Shown here: one piece after another, positions 25,901 through 39,900 of the stretch
Layout: each line of letters opens with the position of its first letter
Numbering within the stretch: the stretch's first letter is position 1
Assembly (NCBI GenBank): GCA_036571765.1
Contig: BROE01000024.1
Location: forward strand, 11,080,636 to 11,144,635
Length of the DNA: 64,000 nt
Direction of reading: 5' to 3'
Origin: Plecoglossus altivelis
Taxonomy: Eukaryota; Chordata; Actinopteri; Osmeriformes; Plecoglossidae
Program-made: the position numbers and the translations under genes
Notes under the pieces: model-generated
Seen by the model: the letters and a program-made list of their open reading frames with translations, nothing else
What the model was told of the DNA's origin: nothing
The model's database searches: none

Positions 25901-28900
25901 AACACAAACATGTTTACGACTGTGCTCTATTAAACAGACACAGGATATATGCACGCTTCAGGAGAGGCTGGGAAGCGGTAGAACTCTCATTTCTCAACAG
26001 CCTGATCGGTCAAAGTACTTAGTATTCAGCTTTCGTTCCATTTAGGAGGCCTGGTGAACATTCACTGGGCTGTTTGCCAGCCAGACATATACATCTATGC
26101 TTATAGTTCTATCTGTGGTGCAGAATAAGACTGTCTCCATGTAAACACAGTACACTTGAGGGCTGTGTGTAAGCGTGGGTAAACGTGTGTGTGTGTGTGA
26201 GTGTGTGTATGTGTATGTGTGTGAGTGAGTGTGTGTATGTATGTGAGTGCGTGTGTTTGTGTGTGTGAATCGGGGTATTTGGGACATAAATCTGAAGCTA
26301 GCCTTGTCTAGTGTGACATAGACAGACTCTTAAAACGATCTCCTACAGCTAAGAGGTTCCCATGAGGTAGTCTGTCATCACAGACACCTGTTTGGTTTCC
26401 ATCTTTGTAAACATATGAAACCTGACTGCAATTGTGAAGGATGACATCCCCATTATAAGCACCACGAGGATGTTAAAGACAAATCACATACTGGTGGATC
26501 AACACAGGACCTTCATTGTGTTTTCCAAAAATGCACATGACGGATCTGTGTATCGTACCTGGTCAAGTTCATCAGAGATAGCAATACCTGTGGTGGAGAC
26601 AAAAGGGACGCTTTAAAACATGACAGTCTAATTCATTCTATTTCCTGGAGGAAATAGAATTCTTCCTATTATATTCTTCCACCAGGAGAATAGTAGAGTT
26701 ACTGACTTAGAGTTTAGTACACAGTGTGCAGTGTGCAGGAGAGAGCATCAGAGCTACTGACATAGAGTTTAGTACACAGTGTGCAGGAGAGCATCATAGC
26801 TACTGACATAGAGTTTAGTACACAGTGTGCAGGAGAGCATCATAGCTACTGACATAGAGTTTAGTACACAGTGTGCAGGAGAGAGTATCATAGCTACTGA
26901 CATAGAGTTTAGTACACAGTGTGCAGGAGAGAGCATCAGAGCTACTGACATAGAGTTTAGTACACAGTGTGCAGTGTGCAGGAGAGAGCATCAGAGCTAC
27001 TGACATAGAGTTTAGTACACAGTGTGCAGGAGAGCATCATAGCTACTGACATAGAGTTTAGTACACAGTGTGCAGTGTGCAGGAGAGAGCATCATAGCTA
27101 CTGACTTAGAGTTTAGTACACAGTGTGCAGGAGAGTATCATAGCTAATGACATAGAGTTTAGTACACAGTGTGCAGGAGAGCATCATAGCTACTGACATA
27201 GAGTTTAGTACACAGTGTGCAGGAGAGAGCATCAGAGCTACTGACATAGAGTTTAGTACACAGTGTGCAGTGTGCAGGAGAGAGCATCATAGCTACTGAC
27301 ATATAGTTTAGTACAAAGTGTGCAGGAGAGTATCATAGCTAATGACATAGAGTTTAGTACACAGTGTGCAGTGTGCAGGAGAGAGCATCATAGCTACTGA
27401 CATATAGTTTAGTACAAAGTGTGCAGGAGAGTATCATAGCTAATGACATAGAGTTTAGTACACAGTGTGCAGTGTGCAGGAGAGAGCATCATAGCTACTG
27501 ACATATAGTTTAGTACAAAGTGTGCAGGAGAGTATCATAGCTAATGACATAGAGTTTAGTACACAGTGTGCAGTGTGCAGGAGAGAGCATCAGAGCTACT
27601 GACATAGAGTTTAGTACACAGTGTGCAGGAGAGAGTATCATAGCTACTGACATAGAGTTTAGTACACAGTGTGCAGTGTGCAGGAGAGAGCATCATAGCT
27701 ACTGACATATAGTTTAGTACAAAGTGTGCAGGAGAGTATCATAGCTACTGACATAGAGTTTAGTACACAGTGTGCAGGAGAGAGCATCATAGCTACTGAC
27801 ATAGAGTTTAGTACACAGTGTGCAGGAGAGTATCATAGCTACTGACATAGAGTTTAGTACACAGTGTGCAGGAGAGAGTATCATAGCTACTGACATAGAG
27901 TTTAGTACACAGTGTGCAGTGTGCAGGAGAGAGCATCATAGCTACTGACATATAGTTTAGTACAAAGTGTGCAGGAGAGTATCATAGCTACTGACATATA
28001 GTTTAGTACACAGTGTGCAGGAGAGTATCATAGCTACTGACATATAGTTTAGTACACAGTGTGCAGGAGAGTATCATAGCTACTGACATAGAGTTTAGTA
28101 CACAGTGTGCAGGAGAGCATCAGAGCTACTGACATAGAGTTTAGTACACAGTGTGCAGGAGAGTATCATAGCTACTGACATAGAGTTTAGTACACAGTGT
28201 GCAGGAGAGAGCATCAGAGCTACTGACATAGAGTTTAGTACACAGTGTGCAGGAGAGTATCATAGCTACTGACATAGAGTTTAGTACACAGTGTGCAGGA
28301 GAGTATCATAGCTACTGACATATAGTTTAGTACAAAGTGTGCAGGAGAGTATCATAGCTACTGACATATAGTTTAGTACAAAGTGTGCAGGAGAGTATCA
28401 TAGCTACTGACATATAGTTTAGTACAAAGTGTGCAGGAGAGTATCATAGCTACTGACATATAGTTTAGTACAAAGTGTGCAGGAGAGTATCATAGCTACT
28501 GACATAGAGTTTAGTACACAGTGTGCAGGAGAGTATCATAGCTACTGACATAGAGTTTAGTACACAGTGTGCAGGAGAGAGCATCATAGCTACTGACATA
28601 GAGTTTAGTACACAGTGTGCAGAGCTACTGACTTCGTGAGAGGTTCTCCAGTGCCTTTCCCAGTTTCTTGCTCTCCTGCAGGATGTGGTTCAGCTCATCG
28701 AAGTCTCTACTTTCCCTCCATTCCCATGACGGGTGCTCGATGGAGCGGGGCACTGAAACGCAACCACAACCAAGCACCCGAAAGTCAAACGTTTAGGAAG
28801 ACGACCGCAGCCATGAGACAAATTGGAAAACAAGTGAAGCGAGCTGGAAGAAGAGTTATGAAGACACAAGCAAGACACTGTGTATGGTTCAAACTGCCTG

Positions 28901-31900
28901 AGCAACTTTTCATGATCCGTGTGTGCTCGTGCAGCACGTCTTTGCTTTGCGGAAACCTCCAGTCTCCAGCCGCCTGACATCCAGAGGCCTGTGGTCCTCC
29001 CTGCCTGTCACTCTGGGTTCTTAACTGGTCAAAATAGGTCGCGCAGGCCCAGGACATGACCCAGATACCAGCACCAGCCCAGAGTCCCTCAGCTTTTGAC
29101 TCTCCCTATATTTGAACCCCCCTTCTCTGTTTATATCTCTCTCTTTATCCATCTCTTCTCTCTCTATTTATCCATCTCCTCTCTCTGTCTCTATTTATCT
29201 ATTTCCTCTGTCTCTCTATTTATCCATCTCCTCTCCCTCTATTTATCAATCTCCTCTCTCTCTATTTATCCATCCCCTCTCTCTGTCTTTATTTATCCAT
29301 CTTCCCTCTCTCTCTATTTATCACTCTCCCCTCCCTGTTCTATAATGTCTGATGAATGATTGGCATTACAGTTATACAAACAGATGTAAAGAAACGTTCC
29401 CCTTTACACAGTCTACACCTAACCATGAAACACCTTGTTATTCATAAATACATAGCTTCAGTCTGCTCCAACATCCACACCTTGGAATACAATGTCTCTT
29501 TGTATTATTATGTAACGTAATCAGCAGAATGTATTGGATTCCATGAATTGGTGAGAAAAGTGAGTGTCACACCTGTGATTGCACTGTGCAGGCATGGGAC
29601 TGTAGCCCTGCCAAGACTACAATGGCTGCCGTAAATAAGGTAGCATATGAAATGGAAAGAGATGTATCTCAGACTAAAGAAACAAAAAAATCAGTGATAG
29701 ATCAAAGCAGGCAGGATAAAGGCAGAGAGGAGAGGAGAGAGGCAGAGGAGACGAGAGAGGAGACGAGAGAGGAGAGGAGAGGAGAGAGGAGAGGAGAGAG
29801 GGAAGAGAAGGGAGGGAAGAGGAGAGGAGAGAGGTTGGAGGAGAGGATAGAGGGAGAAGAAAGGAGAGAGGGAAGTGGAGAGGGAGAGGAGATGACAGAG
29901 GGAAGAGGAGAGGGAGAAGGAAGAGAGGGGAGAGGAGAGATTGAGAGGGAACAGTAGATGAGAGAAGTAGAGAGGAGAGCGATAGGACTATAATATCAGG
30001 CCAATAATGTTGAATATAACACTGCTTGCGTTTTGTGAAATGCCTCCAGAAGCCCTTAAATTGGCCAAGCCAGCATAGTCTGATGGGGGTATAGTGGTGA
30101 AGCCCTGAGGGAACACCCTGCCTGGCCAGGGAGCTGGAGGAGAACCGCTCTGACATGCAGCGAGGCAGCAAACCTACCCAGAGAACTCTGCTTGGCATTC
30201 TGACTGCAATATACAGAAAGGGTAAATATACCAGGCTGATGTCACTGTGCCAAGAGTGCACACACACACACACACACACATACACACACACACACGCACA
30301 CATACACACACACTCTGGAGGAATAATACACCACTATCCTAAGCAAGGGCCAAAAGGCCTCTGGAATCTGCTGCAGGCACAGCAATAACCCATCCAACTT
30401 ATTCCACACACACACAGTTGTAGATGAAGCCACATTACAGAGAGCAAATGGCTCCACTTTCCGGTGAGAGAAATGGAAGCTTCATGATGTGACATGATCA
30501 GATATGTGTGCTTATGTACTCCCTTAACACATGTAGATCACACACACACACATACTCACACTAACACACACAAACACACACACATTTTCTTGATTGTGAG
30601 CGATGTCTGACCGCAGCCTGAAATAGACTTAGCCGGCAGAGATAGAGCACAATGCTGAATTATTGAAGCCTCTCATCTCCACTCTCCTCCCCTCTCCTCC
30701 TTTTCCCCCCTCCCCTCCCCTCCGCCCCTCCTCTCCTCTCCCCTCCTCTCCTCTCCCCTCCCCTCCCCCTGTCCGCTTGCTCCCCATTGACCCATCTGAC
30801 ATGGAGGGCCTCTCCCTCCCTGATCGATGACTTCGCTCTGACTGAAAGCTGCCTCAGCCATGACCAGCATACCTGTCTGGCTCCTGGCCCATGTGTAGCA
30901 TCCCACACCAATTCTACAGATAATTAAATCTAATAGCAAAGGGATGCTCATAGATAAAAAATCAATGGGGTGTTTAATTGGAAGGCAACACGTCAATGAA
31001 AACCATTCAACCATGCACCCCTGTATCACTGTAGAGTGGAACGAACACAAGATAGCAGACATGAAGAGGTAGAGAAACTGGTCTGTTGGTGATGTTAGAC
31101 CAGGGGTCTCCAACTCCGGTCCTGGAGAGCTACCGTCCAGACTGTTTTCCCTTCAACCTTCATTTAACACACCTGATTCTACTAATGACCTGCATGATGA
31201 GTGGGGTGAGGCTACATTATGTGCAGCTGAAGTGAAAACCTACAGGATGGTAGCTCACCCAGGACTGGAGTTGGTGATCCCTGTGGTAGATGTTTATAAA
31301 AGAAGGTGATCTGAGTTCAGTTGTGTTCAACATGAGCTGGTGTGTCCGGTGGCTGAGGGCACTGAGGCTGTGCTGTGTGTGTGTGTGTGTGTATGCCTGT
31401 GTGTGTGTGTGTGTACTCACAGGACTTGGACTCTGGAGAGGGAGGGGAGATGCTGGACACGGCCAGGTCACTCTTAGACTTCTTAGGCTTCTTGGGTTGA
31501 ATCTGCCACGGCTTCTCGTAGTTCCTCGGGTCCTTGCGACCACCTCTGCTTTCAGCTGGGAGACACAGTCACAACAGCATTCTCCCACCTCAGACAGTGG
31601 TACTCAATGAACCAAAGGACCTTGGAATGAACTTGGCTTATGTGCATGTGTGCGTGGCTATGTGTATGCGTGTATGTGTGCATGCCTGTGTGTGTAAGGG
31701 GGGGGGGCGTGTGTATGCCTTTGTGTGTGTGTGTGAGGGGGAGCGGGCGTGTGTGTATGCCTTTGTGTGTGTGGGGGGTATGTGTGTGTGTGTGTATGCC
31801 TGTGTGTGTGTGGGGTGTGTGTGTGTGTGCGCGCGCGCCCACCTGAGGAGCCCTGTGCCCACAGAGCTGCAGAGCCTGACAGAGTTCTCTGCAGCTTGCT

Positions 31901-32222
31901 GGGGCTGCCTTGTTTGGTCTGCAGGTGATTGATGAGAAAAGGAATAGGATGATCTGGGGTCTCGGTTATCAGCTTGGTCATCAACTCCTATCAGAGCAAA
32001 ACAGAGAACAATCAGGAGGATGGACAGAGAGAGAGACAGAGAGAGAGACACACACAGAGAGAGAGAGACAGAGAGAGAGAGAGAGACAGAGAGACAGAGA
32101 GACAGACAGAGACAGAGAGACAGAGAGATAGAGGTGGAAGGGTAAATATCTAAACATGATTTAGAGTGCCTGGTCATTTTATCTTATCAGAACAAAACAG
32201 AACAGTCGGAAGTATAGACAGA

Positions 32223-32260
<38 letters not shown>

Positions 32261-33079
32261 GAGAGAGAGGTGGAAATGTAGATATGCGTAAAAATGATCT
32301 ACAGTGGGCCAAGTCATATAGATTCTGTAGTGTGAATCAATCGAGTTCTAAAGTAATGAAGGGATGTAGTAGGTTTTACAGCCAGTGAGATGCGGAGCAG
32401 GGAAAGAACTAGGGTAGGAACATGAGACGAAGGGGTGGAGGGAGGAACAGGCAGCGGGTTCTGAAGATAAGGGTCATGAACACACACAGCATGCTAATGT
32501 ACTGCTGCATGCTGGGAACTAGACGTCAGATGTGACAGTCTTGTCCTACCTAACAGCTTCCTACTCCAGGCAATACATGACAGGCTAACCATGAAGACTA
32601 AGATTCAGCATTACCAAAAACACACAGTTGGTAAAGCGCCCGGAATAATGAAGTATGCAGCCTTTCTTCTCATCGTTTTTCTATTCGAGCATCGTGCGCA
32701 AGGTCAAACAGATGCAGTTTAAACAGGCACTTGGATAGAAACGCAGGTATTTTAAGATGTCTTAAGGGTATTTCTGCTTTATTGGGCCACACACAGCAAA
32801 TAGAGACAGGACATGTGGGTGGCAGAGAGAGGGGAGGACGTACAGGAAGTCCCAGGTTGGATTCGAACCCAGTTTCCTGTGGTAAAGCCTCCTTGGTGTG
32901 CATCGCCTGAGTGCTGGCAGACATCTGCTTCTCAGCTTGTCTGATGAACAGTTTGAGATCAAACCAAATTTCACCTGAGAAAACCTCAGACGGCAAAGCT
33001 GTTTATTTGTTGTTGTTTTTTGTTTTGAGTTTTGTATTTGTAGTAATAACAATAACTCTGTTCAAATACATGTGTGTGG

Positions 33080-33126
<47 letters not shown>

Positions 33127-33413
33127 TGTGTGTGTGGCTGTGTGTGTGGCTGTGGGCGTGTGTGGCTATGTGTGTGGCTATGTGTGTGTGGCTTGTGTGT
33201 GTGTGTGTGGGCAATGTGTGTGTGTGTGTGATGTGGCTGTTGTGTGTGGCTGTGTGTGTGTATGTGTGTGTGTGGCTGTGGGAGTGTGTGACTGTGTGTG
33301 TGTGTGTGAGGCTGTGTGTGTGTGTGGCTGTGGTGTGTGTGGCTGTGTGAAAATGTGTGGCTGTGGGCGTGTGGCTGTGGCCATGTGTGTGTGTGTGTGT
33401 GGATAATGTGTGT

Positions 33414-33449
<36 letters not shown>

Positions 33450-34017
33450 GTGTTTTGTGTGTTGTGTGTGTTGACTGCGTAAGAGTACGCATCAGAGCAC
33501 CATGAGGACACATGTCTCAGTGGACTGCCATGGTCTCTGTGACAGAGAGATTAAAAAGACACTCAGGGACGCAGCTATACAGGTCGTCTATGGCGTCGCA
33601 CTGCAATGCAAAGCAAACTGCAGATGCATGACCATTTGTTTTGAGTTTTGTATTTGTAGTAATAACAATAACTCTGTTCAAATACATGTGTGTGGCTGTG
33701 TGTGTGTGTGTGTGTGTGTGTGTTGTAGTGTGTGTGTGAATGTTGTGTGGTGTGTGGCTGTGTGTGTGGCTGTGGCGTGACGTGTGGCTATGTGTGTGGC
33801 TATGTGTGTTGTGGCTGTTGTGTGTGTGTGGGCTGTGTGCATGTGTGTTCTGTGTGTGTGTTGTGGCTGTGTGTTGTGTGGCTGTGTGTGTGTATGGTTG
33901 TGTGTGGTTGTGTGAGTGCTGTGGACTGTGTGTGCTGTGTGTGAGGCTGTGTGTGTGTGTGGCTGTGGGTGTGTGTGGCTGTGTGCGTGTGTGGCTGTGG
34001 GCGTGTGTGGCTGTGGG

Positions 34018-34102
<85 letters not shown>

Positions 34103-34921
34103 CTGCGTAGAGTGGCATCAGAGCACCATGAGGACACATGTCTCAGTGGACTGCCATGGTCTCTGTGACAGAGAGATTAAAAAGACACTCAGGGACGCAG
34201 CTATACAGGTCGTCTATGGCGTCGCACTGCAATGCAAAGCAAACTGCAGATGCATGACCACGGATGAAGGGCATCCATGTTAACACCTCCCAGAAGGAAG
34301 GTCGAAGAGACGGGATTCTTTTCCTTAGCAAACAGGGAGCTTGAGTATCCGTGTACACAGTGTTATGTGCAAGCTTAATTCTTCTTCAGGATCCAGGAAG
34401 GGAATTGAATTGAGTGCAGCCTTTTGCATTCAAAAGCGTTGCCACATCTATAGCTTGTGTTGCACAATTACAAAGCACTAACAATACCAGGAAGTTAAAG
34501 TCGTAATTGCAGCTTGGTAGCTCCAGCGGGTAATTAAACTAACCTAGCAAGAAGAGGTCCATAAAAGAGGGCTGTAATTTGGGGGTGCATTCAGGAAGCT
34601 AAACAAATAATGTCTTTTTTATGCAAACAGCCCAGAACTCCACTTGGCAGAGTGGAAGAGGAAGTGAGATGTTGTTTTTCAAAATAAATCACTTAGACGA
34701 CAAGAGTTTCTTTCCGGGGGTGCATTTCCAGATGAAACCTGCGTACGCAGACGATACAACAGAACCATGGTAGCAGCTCTGGTTTGGTTGCGTCTCTCTG
34801 TGTGTACGAACCTATTTGACTTTTTTTATGTGTGAGCACAGCATCAGTGTGTAGTGTGTAAAGAACGGGGGGGGGGGGAGGAGGGAACCTGGATGAACAG
34901 GAGGAGGGAGGGAGGGTAAAA

Positions 34922-34968
<47 letters not shown>

Positions 34969-36703
34969 TGTGGGGTGAGTGCTTCCGTTTCATATTCTCC
35001 CAGCTAATCCCCGTTGCTCCACGTTGGCAATGCTGGAGGTTTTCAGGACCTTGGTGTCTCAAGGGAAAATGACAAGCCACCAGAACTGACACTTTCACTT
35101 ACTATGGTAATACGGTGCCTTAAATAAAGCGTGTCACATCTCATGAACCTACAGTAGAGGGATATTCCTCTTGATGGTTAACGTAGGCAGACATACACAT
35201 GGAGTTCCACAAACTCTGACTGGAACAGACATGGACTATTTTGTTGGGAGGAACCTGCATCAGCAGAACCCACATTTATGGTATTCGCATGCAGGTGTGT
35301 AGGTTTGTGTACTATCTCGCTCTCTTTCCGCGGGTGTGTGCGCGCACGCGCGTGTGTGTGTGTGTCCCTAATAGACAAGCTGTCAGCCAGCCAAGCGTCA
35401 CCAGTGTCCTGAGCAACTCCAAGGACTCCCAGAGGAACACACACCACAGCGATCACACAATGACACAGACACCTTAGTCTACCATCTACCGTCTCCTGTC
35501 CCAGACTCAACGCCTAGAGAGAGAGAGAGGAAGAGAGAGAGGAAGAGAGAGAGGAACAGAGAGAGAGGAAGAGAGAAAAAAGTGACAAAAACAAGTGGCA
35601 AGACAGTAAGGACAAAAAAGATGAGAGAGAGAGAAAGAAAGACAGACAGAAAGACAAAAACAAACAAACAAACAAAGACAGAACAGAAGGGAGACAGAGG
35701 GTAGACAGAGGGGGGGCAGAAGGGAGACAGAGGGGAGACAGAGGGGGGACAGAGGAGAGACAGAAGGGAGACAGAGGGTAGACAGAAGGGAGACAGAAGG
35801 GAGACAGAGGGGAGTGGTGCATAAGGAACATTGTTAAAAGCTCAAAGCCCCTGGTGTTTCAGCTGGTGTAAAAGTGCATCTGTGCCAGCAGGCAAACCTA
35901 GGATCTATTTCTGCTCCACCTGATTCAGTCTCTGGATCCTCATGCCTGAGTTATGGAAGTCTGGATGCGAGGAGACAGTGACTGGATCCGCCAACGATAA
36001 ATGACCCTCCTCCAAAACACCAGTGGCTTGATTTCTGTTTCCAGCCACAGATATGTCTGTCAGCAACTGATGGGTAGTTTATGCACAAACACTACAACAG
36101 AGGCCTGTTGTTCTAACGTCTACAATGTTTATTGTGTGTGTTTGTCAAGGCGCCATGTGAACTCAGTCTTAACAAAGCACGGTTTCTGTTTACATTAATC
36201 AGGGGGGGAAAACTGTAGAAAAATTTGTAGTCTCTTCCACAAGCTTGTCAGCGCTATGAGAAGGATTCAGAACAAGTTCCTAACACAGCAAGGAGCAATG
36301 GGAGTGAGCTACTGTAGGTGCATGATGGGATGAACGAGAGGAAGGACGAGTGCAGTGAGAGAGAGACTGGAAGAATTCCAGACCTTCAATCAGCAGGCGG
36401 ATGTGAGCGAGGCGAGGTCGAGTGGGTGTGAGCGAGGGAGACAGAGAGAGAGAGACAGAGAGAGAAAGAGTGATGGACAGACAGACATAGAGAAATGGAT
36501 AGAGAGACAGACATAATGAGACAGAGAGAGACAGATGTATAGAGAGAGTGAGAGACAGAGAGAGATAGACAGATGTATAGAGAGAGCGAGAGACAGAGAG
36601 AGAGAATGACAGACGTAGAGTGACACAGAGAGAGGCAGGAAAAGAGGGCACAGACATTGCACTGGCACGCTAGACACACCATGGTCTGAAGAGGAGTATG
36701 CAC

Positions 36704-36734
<31 letters not shown>

Positions 36735-36864
36735 CACTTCGTACCTTTCCGCTGTGAGTCAAGTTAGAAAGATGATTGATCGTTAGACCTTTAGCTTGAT
36801 GAACATGAGGTGACTGTCAAGGTTGTTCAACAGAGGTGGCTCAGCCCCCAGCATAATATCTCCA

Positions 36865-36938
<74 letters not shown>

Positions 36939-36944
36939 AGAAAC

Positions 36945-36983
<39 letters not shown>

Positions 36984-39900
36984 CAGACACACACACACAG
37001 AGAAAAACACACACACACACAGACAGACAGACAGGCACACACACACACACACACACACAGCATCAGTCACAGCCAGGTCTAGCCAGCAGGGTCCCCAGGC
37101 CAAAGCAGGCCAGTGATAAGTTAATTAAGACTCACAATCACATGATCATCTAGGAGGTACAGTATCACCCATATCCTGAAGTCTAACAGCATCACTGCTT
37201 TTCTCTCCCAGTCGTTTGGCCTGCTTTCCCCTTCCCTTTTCCCCACCAAGCTCTCTCCCTCCCTTCCACTGGCTCTTCACTTCCCCTCCAACTCTCTCAC
37301 TTTCCATCTTTCCTGCCATCTTTCTTTCGTATCTCTCTTCCTGCTCTGCTCTCTCCACCCCCTCACCCCCCCCCCCCCCCACCCCCATGGTCTAATCTTC
37401 CCTCTCCATCACTTTCAGCCTCCTCTCTCTCTCCACCCTCTGAAGGCACACAGGGCCCAAGGATGTGTGTTCAGCTATCTCACTGTAATTACTCTAACAC
37501 TGCCTGCAGGAGGTTGCTGTTAACCCAGGGGCTTTTCGCGCACGCACACACGCACACTCTCTTTAACTATTTCATGTTCTCTTATGTTTATCGTATTGAA
37601 AGCTAGCAATTATAAAAAAAAATATACTATAAAAACTGAATTCTAATTTCTTACTGTATGTTGATCTGACTGTAGAGGCCAAGATTTGTAGGCCTATAAT
37701 CTTCTTCATTAGAGTATTTTGCCAAGTTCAAAGATGTTATGTCAGTTAGACTCAATAGGGGACAGATAATCACAAAATCACACGAAATCCTACTGAACGT
37801 CATGACATGTTTTATTTACTTCGAATCTGACAGGCAAATAAAAAACAGGAAACAGTTTCATTTCAGTCATGCTGGCGTTATCAATTACTGGAGGGAAATG
37901 CAATCATTCTGGCTCAAATTGATGTTATTGACATGTTGTGTGCCTCGGCAGCATTCTATTTGCGACTTCCCCAACTACATTAGCAGGCTTTATGAAAGAA
38001 TACAGCTAGTCCACCTCAGCATTTGTTGTGCGGCCTGGAAACACACTCCGACTGGGACCGAGGATGAGATACAACCATACCATGCGCAGATGAAATAGAT
38101 AATGTTGAGGTATATTACTGTTGCTCAGACAAACCAGTCAAATTGTATTTACATGTCCCGTTTTGACATCTATTTTCAGAAATGGCCTCGCATAAGGACA
38201 TTGTTATTAAAAAGAACTTCAACATCCGTAATTAGCGTCCAAATGCTTCAATGCCTTTGTCTGTGCAACTGCAGCCATACATTCAGTCAGTGAAAAATCA
38301 ATTGACAATAACAGTTACTTTGGCTTTTTGTGCAAACACACAACTAGCTAGTTTGGATTAACACTGTAAGCGACCTCCCATCTCAAAGTCTGTCAATCAC
38401 TCAGCCTCATCACCTGGTTAATCGTATTATCTCTCACGAGTGTTCATTTTTTTGTTGAACTCCAGGCATTTCGCTCGTTCTGGTTCCAAAACTCACCAAA
38501 GGATTAAATGAGGTAACCTATATATTTGTTCCTTTCCATCTTCCTCATGCTATTTTAGGCAGGTTCTGTTGGTCCAGACATCAAACTAATGTCGTCCACA
38601 GAATCTGTTCCCCAGATGGCTGTAAGGCACTCGGCAAGAGAGTAGGTCGATAGGTCAGGTGAGAACATTCCGTTGTGCCTTTGGGTTAATAGTGCAATAT
38701 CCTCTACTCTTACCCGTTTTGTCAGATCGCTTGGACAAACACTTTCTTTGACATACGGAGAAACTGAAAAAGGCAATAATCTCTAAGCGGGTGATGGTGG
38801 TCTGGTGGGGCATCTATCTCTCTGGAGTTACATTTTACGTGGAATTCATGAGAACTACTAATTAACTATTTTTGTCATAAATGTCCACCTGTTGGTTTTC
38901 TAGCACGTGTCTGTAGAACCTTCTGGACTGATGTGCTTTGATTTCACTGCTTTAGCTTTTTCCTCCCCTCCCTTCCTCTCCTCCTCCTCCCCCTCCCGTC
39001 CCTCCTCCCTCTGGTGCTGAAGCATACATAAATTAAAATTGTAGCTGATGTAGAAATCTAAACAGTATTACATTGCGTATTTTTGTGCATGTTTAGCTCT
39101 ACACCAGTTTTTATCCAATGTTCTTAGAAAAAAGATGATCTTGCTTGTACCCCCTCTTCACTAGGACTAAAACTGTACATTGGTTCTACAATTTACTTGC
39201 ATCTCTGTCCCACTCTTCTGTTCAGCAGATATATTTAACCTGTATCCTATATTGGAGAGGGTTGATTGAATCTAGGTTTTCTGAAGCGTTTGTAAAGTCT
39301 GTAATTCAAAGTATTCCTGTTTTTTTTTTTCTTTTTTGATGGAACTGTTTCCCTACTAGAGTGGATTTTAGCCTAAACCTTTCGTAAGTAGGCTGCAAAC
39401 CAGATATCAAACAAGCCTCGCTCAAGTCATCAATCAAAACACCTTTCATTTTAGCAGATTGAGCATTCTGTTTTCTTTTCTTTTTATTCAAGCAGTTGTG
39501 CAGATTAGTGGTCAGTAAACACCGATGCATTTTCAGTGGCTAAAAGCCAGGGCATGATTCTCATAGCTGTAGAATACATTCCTTTTTTGCGTTCAGCAAA
39601 CACTTTAATCCAAACCCATGTGCATCAGTGCTTGTAGTAAATGCATCAGATTATGAAGGATTAGTACAGTTCTGACATTATTCCAGAGGTCAGTGCCAAG
39701 GAGCAGCCTGTGTAACAAGACACAACAACATCACATCTCAAATATTAGACTGTATCTGTCTCACATACTTCAACAGGACTGAAGGGTCTCTGTACATAAC
39801 AAAAGGGGGGGGGGGGGATTCTCTGTGTGAGTATATCAAAAAAACATAAACTGAACACGTTGTTGAGGACTTGGTTTGACAAGTGCTTTGATCCATCTCA

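Larger units (their letters stand above)
28753..31420. other. c8orf34 intron 3
   Basis: Contains the 22 bp TATTTATC repeat (29120-29335), GGAGA purine repeat (29705-29990), (CA)n (30258-30313 and 30538-30585), CCTCTCC pyrimidine tract (30670-30770) and the hAT MITE (31101-31283). No exon was recognised. Confidence 0.65.

Noticed and set aside
32851..32880. tRNA gene suggested by the GGTTCGAATCC B box
   Set aside because: No A box, acceptor stem or anticodon arm; the following tail fits a SINE remnant instead.
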